A stretch of DNA of 64,000 nucleotides from Streptomyces rapamycinicus NRRL 5491 (lineage in GTDB: Bacteria; Actinomycetota; Actinomycetes; Streptomycetales; Streptomycetaceae), in the NCBI RefSeq assembly GCF_024298965.1, contig NZ_CP085193.1:1178001-1242000 (forward strand). The letters run 5' to 3'. The translations under genes were made by a program, and so were the position numbers. The notes beneath the pieces are model-generated. The model searched no databases and had not been told where the DNA came from. It was given only the letters and a program-made list of their open reading frames with translations. Each line of letters begins with the position of its first letter. The first letter of the stretch is position 1. Positions 15,465 through 22,485 of the stretch are shown here, one piece after another.

Positions 15465-18210
15465 CGATTCCGCCTCCCTGCGCCGCCCGCAACAACGCGA
15501 TCAGCTCCGCGCGACCGCCGATCCCCAGTTTTCGGTACGCACCGCTGAGCCTCAGCTCCACGGTGCGTCTGCTGACGGAGAGGGTCTCGGCTATCTCCCG
15601 GTTGCCATGGCCGAGTCCGACGAGGGAGGCGGTGCGCTGCTCGGGTTCGGTCAGCGTCGCCCACGCCGGATGCGGGACACGTCCGCGGACGGCGGAGGGC
15701 CCCGTCCGCTCGGACAGCTCGCGCACCTTCGCGACCAGCTTGCTGGAGGGCCGGTGGGCGATGACGAAGGTGAACAGCTCGGCCACCAGGGGGGCCGCGG
15801 CGCGCGGGCTCCCGGCGTCGAGTTCGGCCGTGGCCAGCTCCATCAGGGCGCCCGCGTAGGCGAGCCGGGCCGGGGTGCCGCGCAGGGTGGCCACCGCCTC
15901 GCGGAGCCGCTCGACCCGCCCCTCGCGGGCCACCCGTCCGGCGCCGAGCTGGGCCCAGCCGAGCGTGTTGGGTGCGCCCCACAACCGGGCCAGCGCGAGC
16001 TCCTCGTCGGTGAGCCGCCGTGCCTCCTCGTGGTCGCCGAGCGCGTCGTGGACCCGGGCGGCCATCGAACGCCACGGCATCAGGGCGGGGTTGATCCGCC
16101 CCCGGCCCAACTGCCATCTGCCGGTGGCCCGGAACAGCTCCGCCGCCTCGGGCAGCCGGTCGTCCTTGACGGCCACCAGCGCCCGGGCGAAGAGCAGATA
16201 GCCCCAGGAGGCGCCCTCGCGCGACTCGGCGGGGGCGGAGGCGGCCGCGAGCACACCGGCCTGGCCGAGGTCGCCGTTCTCCAGGGCGATGAGGATCCGG
16301 ACGGCCAGCAGATACGGGACGGTGTAGCGGTGCCAGAGGGGGCGGGGCAGCGATCGCTCGGCGGCGGCCACGTCCCGTTCGGCCATGTCGAGCCGGCCGC
16401 GCCGCAGGTTCAGCTCGCCGCGGACGGCCAGGACCTGGGCGGCGGCCGCGCGGGCGTGCCGCCGGCGCAGGTCGGTGTGGAGGATGTCCAGCCGGACCTC
16501 GGCCTCGTCCAGGTCGTCGGTCAGCAGCAGGGTCCGGGCTGCGGTGAGCCGGGGCAGGATCAGGGCGCCCGCACCGCCGTCCAGGGTGAAGACCCGATGG
16601 GCCAGCGTCCGGGCGGTGGGCAGGTCCGCGCCGTGCAGGGCCAGTCGCCAGGCGCGCGCCGCGGCCTGCACCGGGCAGGTGGGGTCGTCGGGCAGCGGCG
16701 GGATCCCGTCCGGGACCAGGTCGGTGTCGTCCTGCCCGTCGGACTCGGTGAGCCAGAACAGCCCCGCGAGCGCTCCCTGTTCCTCGGCGTCGGTCGAGGG
16801 CAGCACGTCGACGATCGCGCGGCGCAGCGCCTTGTCGTCGCCGCGGGAGAGTCCGAGGTCGGCGGCGCGCACCCGGATCCGGCCGGGTCCGCCGTCGCCG
16901 GTACGGATGATCTCCGCCAGCCGGCGGCCCGCGGCCTCGGGGGCGGCGAGCACTTCGATGGCGGCGAGTTCGAGGCCCAGCCGCGCGCGTGGCGCCGGGT
17001 CCAGCGGCTCCTCCAGCGCCCGGGACAGACAGGCGATCGCCTGGGCGGTCCGGCCCGCGCGCAGCGCGGCGGCGCAGGTGCGGCGCAGCACGGGGATCAC
17101 CCAGGGCTCGTCGACCGGGCGGGCGGCGAGCAGCAGCCGGGCGATGTCCTCGTCGGCCACGGCCGCCCGATAGGCCAACTCGGCGGCACGGGCGTGGAGT
17201 TCGGCCCGCTCGTCACCGGGCATCTCGGCGAGGATCCAGCCGCGCGCCTCGGGCCGGCTCAGCCGGAGCCCGGTCCCGGAGGCGATGGCGAGCCCGCTCT
17301 CCCGGAGCACTTCGGGCAGTCCGGGCTCGCTCGCGGCGCGGGGGCCGGCGAGCGCGTAGAGCAGGGACAGATCCAGCAGATCGCCGCAGACGGCGAGCGC
17401 GCGGACGAGCGCGACGGCCGTGTCTGACAGCCCTCCGAGCACACGGACGGTGTGTTCACCGCCCACGGCCTCGCTGAGGGTGGACAGTTCCGGCACTCGC
17501 CCGGCGACCGGCGCGTAGCCGTGTCTGGTGAAGCGGCGCAGTGCCTCGGACAGCACCTCGGGGTTGCCCGCGCTCGCCTCCAGGGCCGCGGAGATGAAGG
17601 CGTTGTCGCCGGGGCGGCCGCAGATCAGCGCGACCGTGGCGGCCACGTCGCGCGGGGCGAGCGGGGCCAGTTCGCATTCGAGGGTGATCACCTGCCGCGG
17701 CGCGGTGGACAGCGGGCACGCGCCGGGGCGGAGCCGGCCGGTGCCGCTCAGCAGGAGGGCGATCAGGGCGTCGGGCAGCCGCCGTATGAGCGCCCCGAAC
17801 CAGCGCAGCGAGGCGGGGTCCAGACATTCCACATCGTCGACGACCAGCAGTGTGGGCCGCTCCCGGGCGGTCCGCAGCAGCTCGGTCAGGCCCGGTAAGC
17901 GGCTATCGGGCCCCTGTCCGGTCAGGGCCTTCATCGAGCCTCCGGTGAGTCCGTCCATCGGGGCGAGCAGCTGTCCCACCACGCCGTAGCGCACATCGCG
18001 CTCGCCGGGGGTGGCCTTGGCGCGCAGCACGCGGAAGCCCTGGTCCTCGGCCAGCCGGGCGGCGAGGTTCAGCAGGCGGCTCTGTCCGTAACCGGGCCTG
18101 CCGATCAGTGTCACCACCGAGGAGCGTCCCCGGCCGAGGTCGGTGACGGTCTGGGCAAGCATGGCCTGCTCTCGTTCACGGCCGGGGAACGGGAGCCCGT
18201 TGAGCAGCAT
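15454..18210 (-). CDS. LAL-family regulator, 918 residues, degenerate ATPase
   Basis: Same three-part layout as its neighbours, ending in a LuxR helix-turn-helix (about 855-910: LTEPEQRTASLVGLGHGNRE, then IAETLSVSRRTVELRLSGAY). The P-loop is GRPGYGQS (37-44), so the nucleotide-binding Lys is Gln. Walker B reads LLVVDDVECL (121-130). ATP binding is therefore doubtful. Residue 105 is encoded by TTA (17896-17898), making it a candidate for bldA control. Middle gene of a three-LAL run: 58 bases separate it from the upstream LAL gene and it overlaps the downstream one by 11 bases. Confidence 0.88.
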   Translation of the reverse strand: MLLNGLPFPGREREQAMLAQTVTDLGRGRSSVVTLIGRPGYGQSRLLNLAARLAEDQGFRVLRAKATPGERDVRYGVVGQLLAPMDGLTGGSMKALTGQGPDSRLPGLTELLRTARERPTLLVVDDVECLDPASLRWFGALIRRLPDALIALLLSGTGRLRPGACPLSTAPRQVITLECELAPLAPRDVAATVALICGRPGDNAFISAALEASAGNPEVLSEALRRFTRHGYAPVAGRVPELSTLSEAVGGEHTVRVLGGLSDTAVALVRALAVCGDLLDLSLLYALAGPRAASEPGLPEVLRESGLAIASGTGLRLSRPEARGWILAEMPGDERAELHARAAELAYRAAVADEDIARLLLAARPVDEPWVIPVLRRTCAAALRAGRTAQAIACLSRALEEPLDPAPRARLGLELAAIEVLAAPEAAGRRLAEIIRTGDGGPGRIRVRAADLGLSRGDDKALRRAIVDVLPSTDAEEQGALAGLFWLTESDGQDDTDLVPDGIPPLPDDPTCPVQAAARAWRLALHGADLPTARTLAHRVFTLDGGAGALILPRLTAARTLLLTDDLDEAEVRLDILHTDLRRRHARAAAAQVLAVRGELNLRRGRLDMAERDVAAAERSLPRPLWHRYTVPYLLAVRILIALENGDLGQAGVLAAASAPAESREGASWGYLLFARALVAVKDDRLPEAAELFRATGRWQLGRGRINPALMPWRSMAARVHDALGDHEEARRLTDEELALARLWGAPNTLGWAQLGAGRVAREGRVERLREAVATLRGTPARLAYAGALMELATAELDAGSPRAAAPLVAELFTFVIAHRPSSKLVAKVRELSERTGPSAVRGRVPHPAWATLTEPEQRTASLVGLGHGNREIAETLSVSRRTVELRLSGAYRKLGIGGRAELIALLRAAQGGGIDVA

Positions 18211-18268
18211 GGTGTGACTATATGCCTGGGGTGGGTCGTGAACCTGTCAGCGAACCGCCGTGCCCGCG

Positions 18269-21166
18269 TCAGCGTCGGCCGCGCGAGGCGAAGACCCACG
18301 CGGGGGCCTGTGGATCGGGCAGGCTCGGGGTGTTCAGCACCGAGGCCAGCTCCCCGCGCTGACTGACACTCAGCTTCCGGTAGACGCTGGTGAGATGGGT
18401 CTCAACGGTCCGTACGGTGACGAACAGCGACTCGGCGATCTCGCGGTTGCCCGCCCCGCGCGAGGCCATCTGGGCCACCTTGCGCTCGGTACCGGTGAGC
18501 AGGTCGACCGGTGAGGCGGTGATCTCACGCATCCGGCCGCCCGCGGCCACCAGCCGGTTGCGGGCGTCCCTGGCGAGCGCGAGCGCGCCGCAGCCCTGCG
18601 CCAGGTCGACGGCCGAGCGCAGCCGCTCCCGGGCCTCGCGCGGCCGCCCCGCGTCCAGCAGCGCCCCGCCGAGCAGGAACTCGGCCCGGGCGTGCTCGGA
18701 GCGGGCGGGCGACCCGGAGAAGTGCTCGACCGCCTCGGTGAGTTGGGCGATGCCCTCCTCGCCCGGGGTGGTCACCCCGCGGGCGAGGGCGGCGAGCCCG
18801 AAGGCGCGCGGGGTGCTCCAGCGGCGGGCCAGTTCGGCGCCGTGCTCGACCAGGTCCCGCGCCTCGTCCGCCCGCTTCTCCGCCGCGAGCAGACAGGCCG
18901 CCTCGGTCCACCAGGGCAGGAACACCGGGTTGGCGAAACCGGACTCCTCCAGGGAGGCGCCGCAGTCGAGCAGCAGCCGCAGCGCGGTGGCGCTGTCGCC
19001 GAGCGCCCAGCGGGCCCGGGCGCGGGCCATGAGGTACGAGTGGTACTCCATGACGAACCCGTCCAGGTTCGGCCGGGTGACGGCGGCCAGCAGCTCCTCG
19101 GCCCGCTCCGGTTCGCCCCGGTCGATCAGGATCGTCGCGAGCGCGGTCTGCGGCATGGTCACATTGGCGCTCCAGCGCTCCTCGCCGATGATCTCGACGG
19201 CGGTCTGGGCGTCGGCGAGGGCGTCGGGGATGGCGCCGACGCCGTGCAGCAGCAGGGCGCGGTAGGACAGGGTGATCACATACGACCAGACCGCGGCGTT
19301 GTCCTGGCCGTGGCGCAGCGCGTGCTCCAGGGTCTCCATCGCCTCCTCGATCTCGTCGGCCAGGCCGAGGGTGAACGCGGAGAAGAGCAGTGACCAGTTG
19401 TCGAGCCGGTCCGCGGAGCTCAGCGCGCGGCGGGCCTGCCCCACCGCCCGCCGCACCGAGCGGCCCTCCATCGCGGAGAGGACCGTCATCATGGCGAGCA
19501 TCTGGCGCTGGGCGGGGGTGTCACCGGCGGGTTCGGGGATGCGCGTGAAGCGCTCCCGGACCGTGTGGATCGTGGCCTTCTCGTCGGATCCGCTGATCAG
19601 CAGCGTCGATTGGACGAGGGTGCGCAGCTCGTGGTCGCGCGGATCGGGGTCGGGCCCCAGCTCTGCCTCGAGTTCGTCGAGCACCTCGCTGAGCACCCGT
19701 ACGGCGGCCGGTGACTGCTGGACGGTGAGGCAGGTGAGGCCGAACTGCACGGCGATGGGCGCCTTGGTGCGGATGTCGGTGGCCAGCGTGAGCGCCCGCT
19801 TGAGCAGCCGGATGGCCTCGGCGGGATTGATCTCCGCGAGCGCCTTGGCGAGCGGGACATGCGCCGACAGGCTGTCCGGCTCCGCCTCCAGGACCCGGTA
19901 GAGATAGCGCGCGGCGGCCTCCGGGGCACCGCGGTGCTCGGCCTGGGCGGCGGCCTCCCGGAGCACCCAGCCCATCCACGGCTGGGGGGTGCCGGGCACC
20001 AGCAGCACCTGGTTGGCGACCTCCTCGGCGGGCCGTCCGGCGTCGCTCAGCAGCAGGGCCGCCCTGGCGCGCAGTTCGGCCAGCCGCTCCGCCCCGGCGG
20101 CCTCCAGCATCGCCGAGCGCACCACGTCATGGGCCAGGTCCGCCCGGTCCGGCGCCATCACCTCGGCCTCGCGCAGCTGCTCCACGGCCTCCGCGACGCG
20201 GGCGGCGGGCACTCCGGCCAGCGCGCCGATGTGCTCCGCGTCCTCCTCGCCGAGCACCGCGATGGCGGTGGCCACGTCCCGGACCCAGTCGGGCCGGGCG
20301 TCGAAGAGCGCGCGCACGGACAGGGCGACCACGTAACTCCCGACCTCGGCGATCTCGCGGATGCCGGTCTCGTCGGGCGCCACGCCCTTGGCCCGCAGCT
20401 CGCGCAGCAGCCGGGTGACGGTCAGCGGGTTGCCGCCGCAGACGGCGGCGGCGCGTTTGGCGAAGGAGCGCGCGACGGGGGCGGCGAAGACCTGGTGGGC
20501 CATTTCGGCCACTTCGCCGTCGGTCAGCGGATCGAGGCGGATCACCGCGGAGCGCGGCTGGGCGAGGATGTCCGCCAGGGCCGCCGGGGCGACCGGTTCC
20601 GCCTCGCTGCGCTGGGCGAGCACCACCAGCAGCGGCAGCTGGTCGGCCCGGCGCAGCAGGAAGTCGATCCAGCGCAGGGAGCGCTCGTCGCACCAGTGCA
20701 CATCGTCCAGGACGAGCACGAGGGGGCCCTGGGTCATCAGGTTGGCGGCGAGCCAGTACAGGCCGTGCAGCACCGGGTAGACGCTGGCGGCCGTGGGCGG
20801 CCCCTCCTCGCCGGGGCGGGGGCTGAGCGCGGGGAGGGCGCGGCGGGCGCTGCCGCGCAGCAGCGGGGAGTCCTGGGCGTCCTCGGCCGAGAGCCCGAGG
20901 CTTCCGAAGAGGGCGCGTACGCCGCCGTATCCGGCACCGGCCACCACTTCGCCGCAGGCGCCGTGCAATACCGTCATCTTCCGGCAGGCGTCGCTGTCGA
21001 GAAAGGCGCGCAGCAGGCTGGTCTTGCCGATTCCGGCCGGACCGGACAGGACCACCAGACCGGAGCGGGCACCGTGGGCGGCCTCCGCGTGGGCGGTCAG
21101 CGCGGCGAGTTCGGCGGCGCGTCCGACCAGCGCGCCGGGTAAACCGGAATCCGTTTTCCGGTCCAC
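18269..21166 (-). CDS. LAL-family regulator, about 965 residues, intact ATPase
   Basis: The first gene of the LAL run and the only one with a canonical P-loop: GPAGIGKT (42-49), with Walker B LVLVLDDVHW (149-158). The C-terminal LuxR domain reads LTGTERKVAQMASRGAGNRE, then IAESLFVTVRTVETHLTSVY. I place the start at the second of two adjacent GTG codons (21166), because AGGAGG lies 7 bases before it; a longer frame opens with GTG at 21187 but would include that ribosome-binding site. Codon 9 is TTA (21140-21142). The upstream region holds a dyad and five iterated motifs, so this promoter probably drives the whole run. Confidence 0.86.
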   Translation of the reverse strand: MDRKTDSGLPGALVGRAAELAALTAHAEAAHGARSGLVVLSGPAGIGKTSLLRAFLDSDACRKMTVLHGACGEVVAGAGYGGVRALFGSLGLSAEDAQDSPLLRGSARRALPALSPRPGEEGPPTAASVYPVLHGLYWLAANLMTQGPLVLVLDDVHWCDERSLRWIDFLLRRADQLPLLVVLAQRSEAEPVAPAALADILAQPRSAVIRLDPLTDGEVAEMAHQVFAAPVARSFAKRAAAVCGGNPLTVTRLLRELRAKGVAPDETGIREIAEVGSYVVALSVRALFDARPDWVRDVATAIAVLGEEDAEHIGALAGVPAARVAEAVEQLREAEVMAPDRADLAHDVVRSAMLEAAGAERLAELRARAALLLSDAGRPAEEVANQVLLVPGTPQPWMGWVLREAAAQAEHRGAPEAAARYLYRVLEAEPDSLSAHVPLAKALAEINPAEAIRLLKRALTLATDIRTKAPIAVQFGLTCLTVQQSPAAVRVLSEVLDELEAELGPDPDPRDHELRTLVQSTLLISGSDEKATIHTVRERFTRIPEPAGDTPAQRQMLAMMTVLSAMEGRSVRRAVGQARRALSSADRLDNWSLLFSAFTLGLADEIEEAMETLEHALRHGQDNAAVWSYVITLSYRALLLHGVGAIPDALADAQTAVEIIGEERWSANVTMPQTALATILIDRGEPERAEELLAAVTRPNLDGFVMEYHSYLMARARARWALGDSATALRLLLDCGASLEESGFANPVFLPWWTEAACLLAAEKRADEARDLVEHGAELARRWSTPRAFGLAALARGVTTPGEEGIAQLTEAVEHFSGSPARSEHARAEFLLGGALLDAGRPREARERLRSAVDLAQGCGALALARDARNRLVAAGGRMREITASPVDLLTGTERKVAQMASRGAGNREIAESLFVTVRTVETHLTSVYRKLSVSQRGELASVLNTPSLPDPQAPAWVFASRGRR

Positions 21167-21215
21167 CACGCAGCCTCCTCGAGCCACAAAATACGAAGAA
21201 TTTCGGAAAAGTGTG

Positions 21216-21234
21216 CTGCTGACGCGGTCAGCAG
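21216..21234. promoter_or_regulatory. Interrupted palindrome upstream of the first LAL gene
   Basis: CTGCTGAC, 3-base spacer GCG, then GTCAGCAG, 50-68 bases before the proposed start. Perfect 8-bp arms suggest a dimeric regulator site in the LAL promoter. Confidence 0.45.
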
Positions 21235-21260
21235 GCTACACGAGCGCAATGACGACGATC

Positions 21261-21352
21261 AATCCCGATCAGTAGTCAGCCAATCCCGATCAGTCATTCC
21301 CGAGCGGTCATCCGCCCGGAGCCCGATCGGTGAAGTCCGGATCCCGATCAAT
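21261..21352. promoter_or_regulatory. Five direct repeats of an AATCCCGATCAGT-like motif
   Basis: Copies start at 21261, 21282 (both AATCCCGATCAGT), 21296 (ATTCCCGAGCGGT), 21319 (GAGCCCGATCGGT) and 21340 (GATCCCGATCAAT). Spacings are 21, 14, 23 and 21 bp, so several copies fall on the same DNA face. They lie 95-190 bases upstream of the first LAL gene. A cooperative activator site is the likeliest reading; the binding protein is unknown. Confidence 0.55.
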
Positions 21353-21375
21353 CGGCCCCGTAAAGCGACCAGCCG

Positions 21376-21427
21376 GGCCCGGAGACGGAAGGCGTGGTGA
21401 GGGCGTTCACCATTCCGTCTCCGGGCC
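21376..21427. terminator. Hairpin terminator downstream of the anti-sigma-like gene
   Basis: Perfect 15-bp arms (GGCCCGGAGACGGAA at 21376-21390, complement at 21413-21427) around a 22-base loop that itself contains GTGAGGGCGTTCAC. It lies 68 bases beyond the stop of the RsbW-like gene. Confidence 0.75.
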
Positions 21428-21494
21428 GTTCGGTATCACTGTGTGGGTACGAGGCGTGAAGTCGTCTATGGCATCTCCCTTCGTCGGCAAACGA

Positions 21495-21998
21495 TCACGG
21501 GGTCGTTCGGCCCTCTTCCAGGGCGGCCTCCAGGACGATGGCGGGCGGGTGGAGCTCGAACCAGACGACCTTGCCCGCCGCCGTGCGGGTGGATCCCCAG
21601 CAGCGGGAGAGCAGATCCAGCAGATGGAGTCCGCGCCCGCCCTCGTCATCGCCGCACGCCCGGCGGACCCGGGGCTGCCCGGGGTCCTCGTCCGCCACCT
21701 CGCAGCGGAAGGCGCGGTCGACGGAGCACAGGGAGAGCGTCAGGCGGATCGGTCCGCCCGCGTGCCGCAGAGCATTGGTGACCAGTTCGCTGACGAGCAG
21801 TTCGGCGTCATCGGCGAAGTCGTGCAGCGTCCACGCCGACAGCTGGGCGAGCGCCAGCCGCCGGGCCGTCGGCACCGAGGACGGCTCGGAGGGGAGCAGC
21901 CAGGACGTCCCGCCGCTGGTGGCGGGGGGTGCCGTGTCGGGGCGGCGCGCGGTGCACATCGGGGAGCCGGGCGTGAGGGTGAAAGTGGCAGCGTTCAT
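21495..21998 (-). CDS. RsbW-like ATP-binding regulatory protein (HATPase_c)
   Basis: A 167-residue single-domain GHKL ATPase of the anti-sigma factor/serine kinase type that is abundant in Streptomyces. The N-box is ELLVSELVTNALRHAG (about 68-83). The G-box region, GGRGLHLLDLLSRCWG, lies at about 120-135. The first 30 residues are low-complexity. Members bind ATP and may phosphorylate or sequester a partner, usually a sigma or anti-anti-sigma factor; none is encoded next to it. Its ATG overlaps the stop of the DUF5999 gene by four bases (ATGA), so the two are translationally coupled. Confidence 0.8.
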   Translation of the reverse strand: MNAATFTLTPGSPMCTARRPDTAPPATSGGTSWLLPSEPSSVPTARRLALAQLSAWTLHDFADDAELLVSELVTNALRHAGGPIRLTLSLCSVDRAFRCEVADEDPGQPRVRRACGDDEGGRGLHLLDLLSRCWGSTRTAAGKVVWFELHPPAIVLEAALEEGRTTP

Positions 21999-22189
21999 GC
22001 TGAGGGGTCTGGGCTGGTCCGGGGGGCGGGGATGGCGCGCCCGTCGGGAAGGATTTCACCCGTGTCCGCGAAGATCACCACTCCGTTGCAGAGCAGGCTC
22101 CATCCCTGCTCGGGGTGGGAGGCCACCGGGCGCGCCGAATCGTGATCCGGTGCGTCGGCGGGAGGACATTGGGGTTGGTGGAGGCACAT
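21995..22189 (-). CDS. DUF5999-type small protein
   Basis: A 64-residue protein, MCLHQPQCPPADAPDHDSAR at the start, then HPEQGWSLLCNGVVIFADTG and ELLPDGR-like EILPDGRAI. This matches a small conserved Streptomyces family whose role is unknown. The paired Cys/His at the N-terminus (CLHQPQC) might bind a metal; that is conjecture. The ATG at 22189 is preferred over an in-frame ATG at 22246 because conservation begins there. It overlaps the RsbW-like gene (ATGA). Confidence 0.7.
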   Translation of the reverse strand: MCLHQPQCPPADAPDHDSARPVASHPEQGWSLLCNGVVIFADTGEILPDGRAIPAPRTSPDPSA

Positions 22190-22348
22190 GGTCCGAACCT
22201 TCGATCTTCCGCCATAGGGGTCGGCGGAACTCACCGAGACCACCATCCTGGCCCGGCGCGGCCGGACGCGGCGAGGGGAGATATCCCCGCATCGGTACCC
22301 GTCCCGCTCCCCTCCCCCCGCCGGGGCGGTCACGGACGGGCGGCGGCC

Positions 22349-22365
22349 GTTCACCCTAGGTGAAC
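22349..22365. promoter_or_regulatory. Palindromic site upstream of the ATPase-LuxR gene
   Basis: GTTCACC, CTA, GGTGAAC: perfect 7-bp arms with a 3-base centre, 121-137 bases before the plus-strand LuxR start. A candidate operator or hairpin. Confidence 0.4.
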
Positions 22366-22485
22366 CCGCCCGGCGCCCGCCCGGGGTGGGTGCGGCGGCC
22401 CCCGGCCCGGGCATAGCCTGGAAACAGGGCTTCGGGTCCGTGCGGGCACAGGGTCCCGCCCTCCCGAGGCCGGTGCGAGGCATCG

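Noticed and set aside
13488..17427. Long plus-strand frames opposite the LAL genes
   Set aside because: They lack domains and ribosome-binding sites and vary independently of the conserved LAL reading frames.
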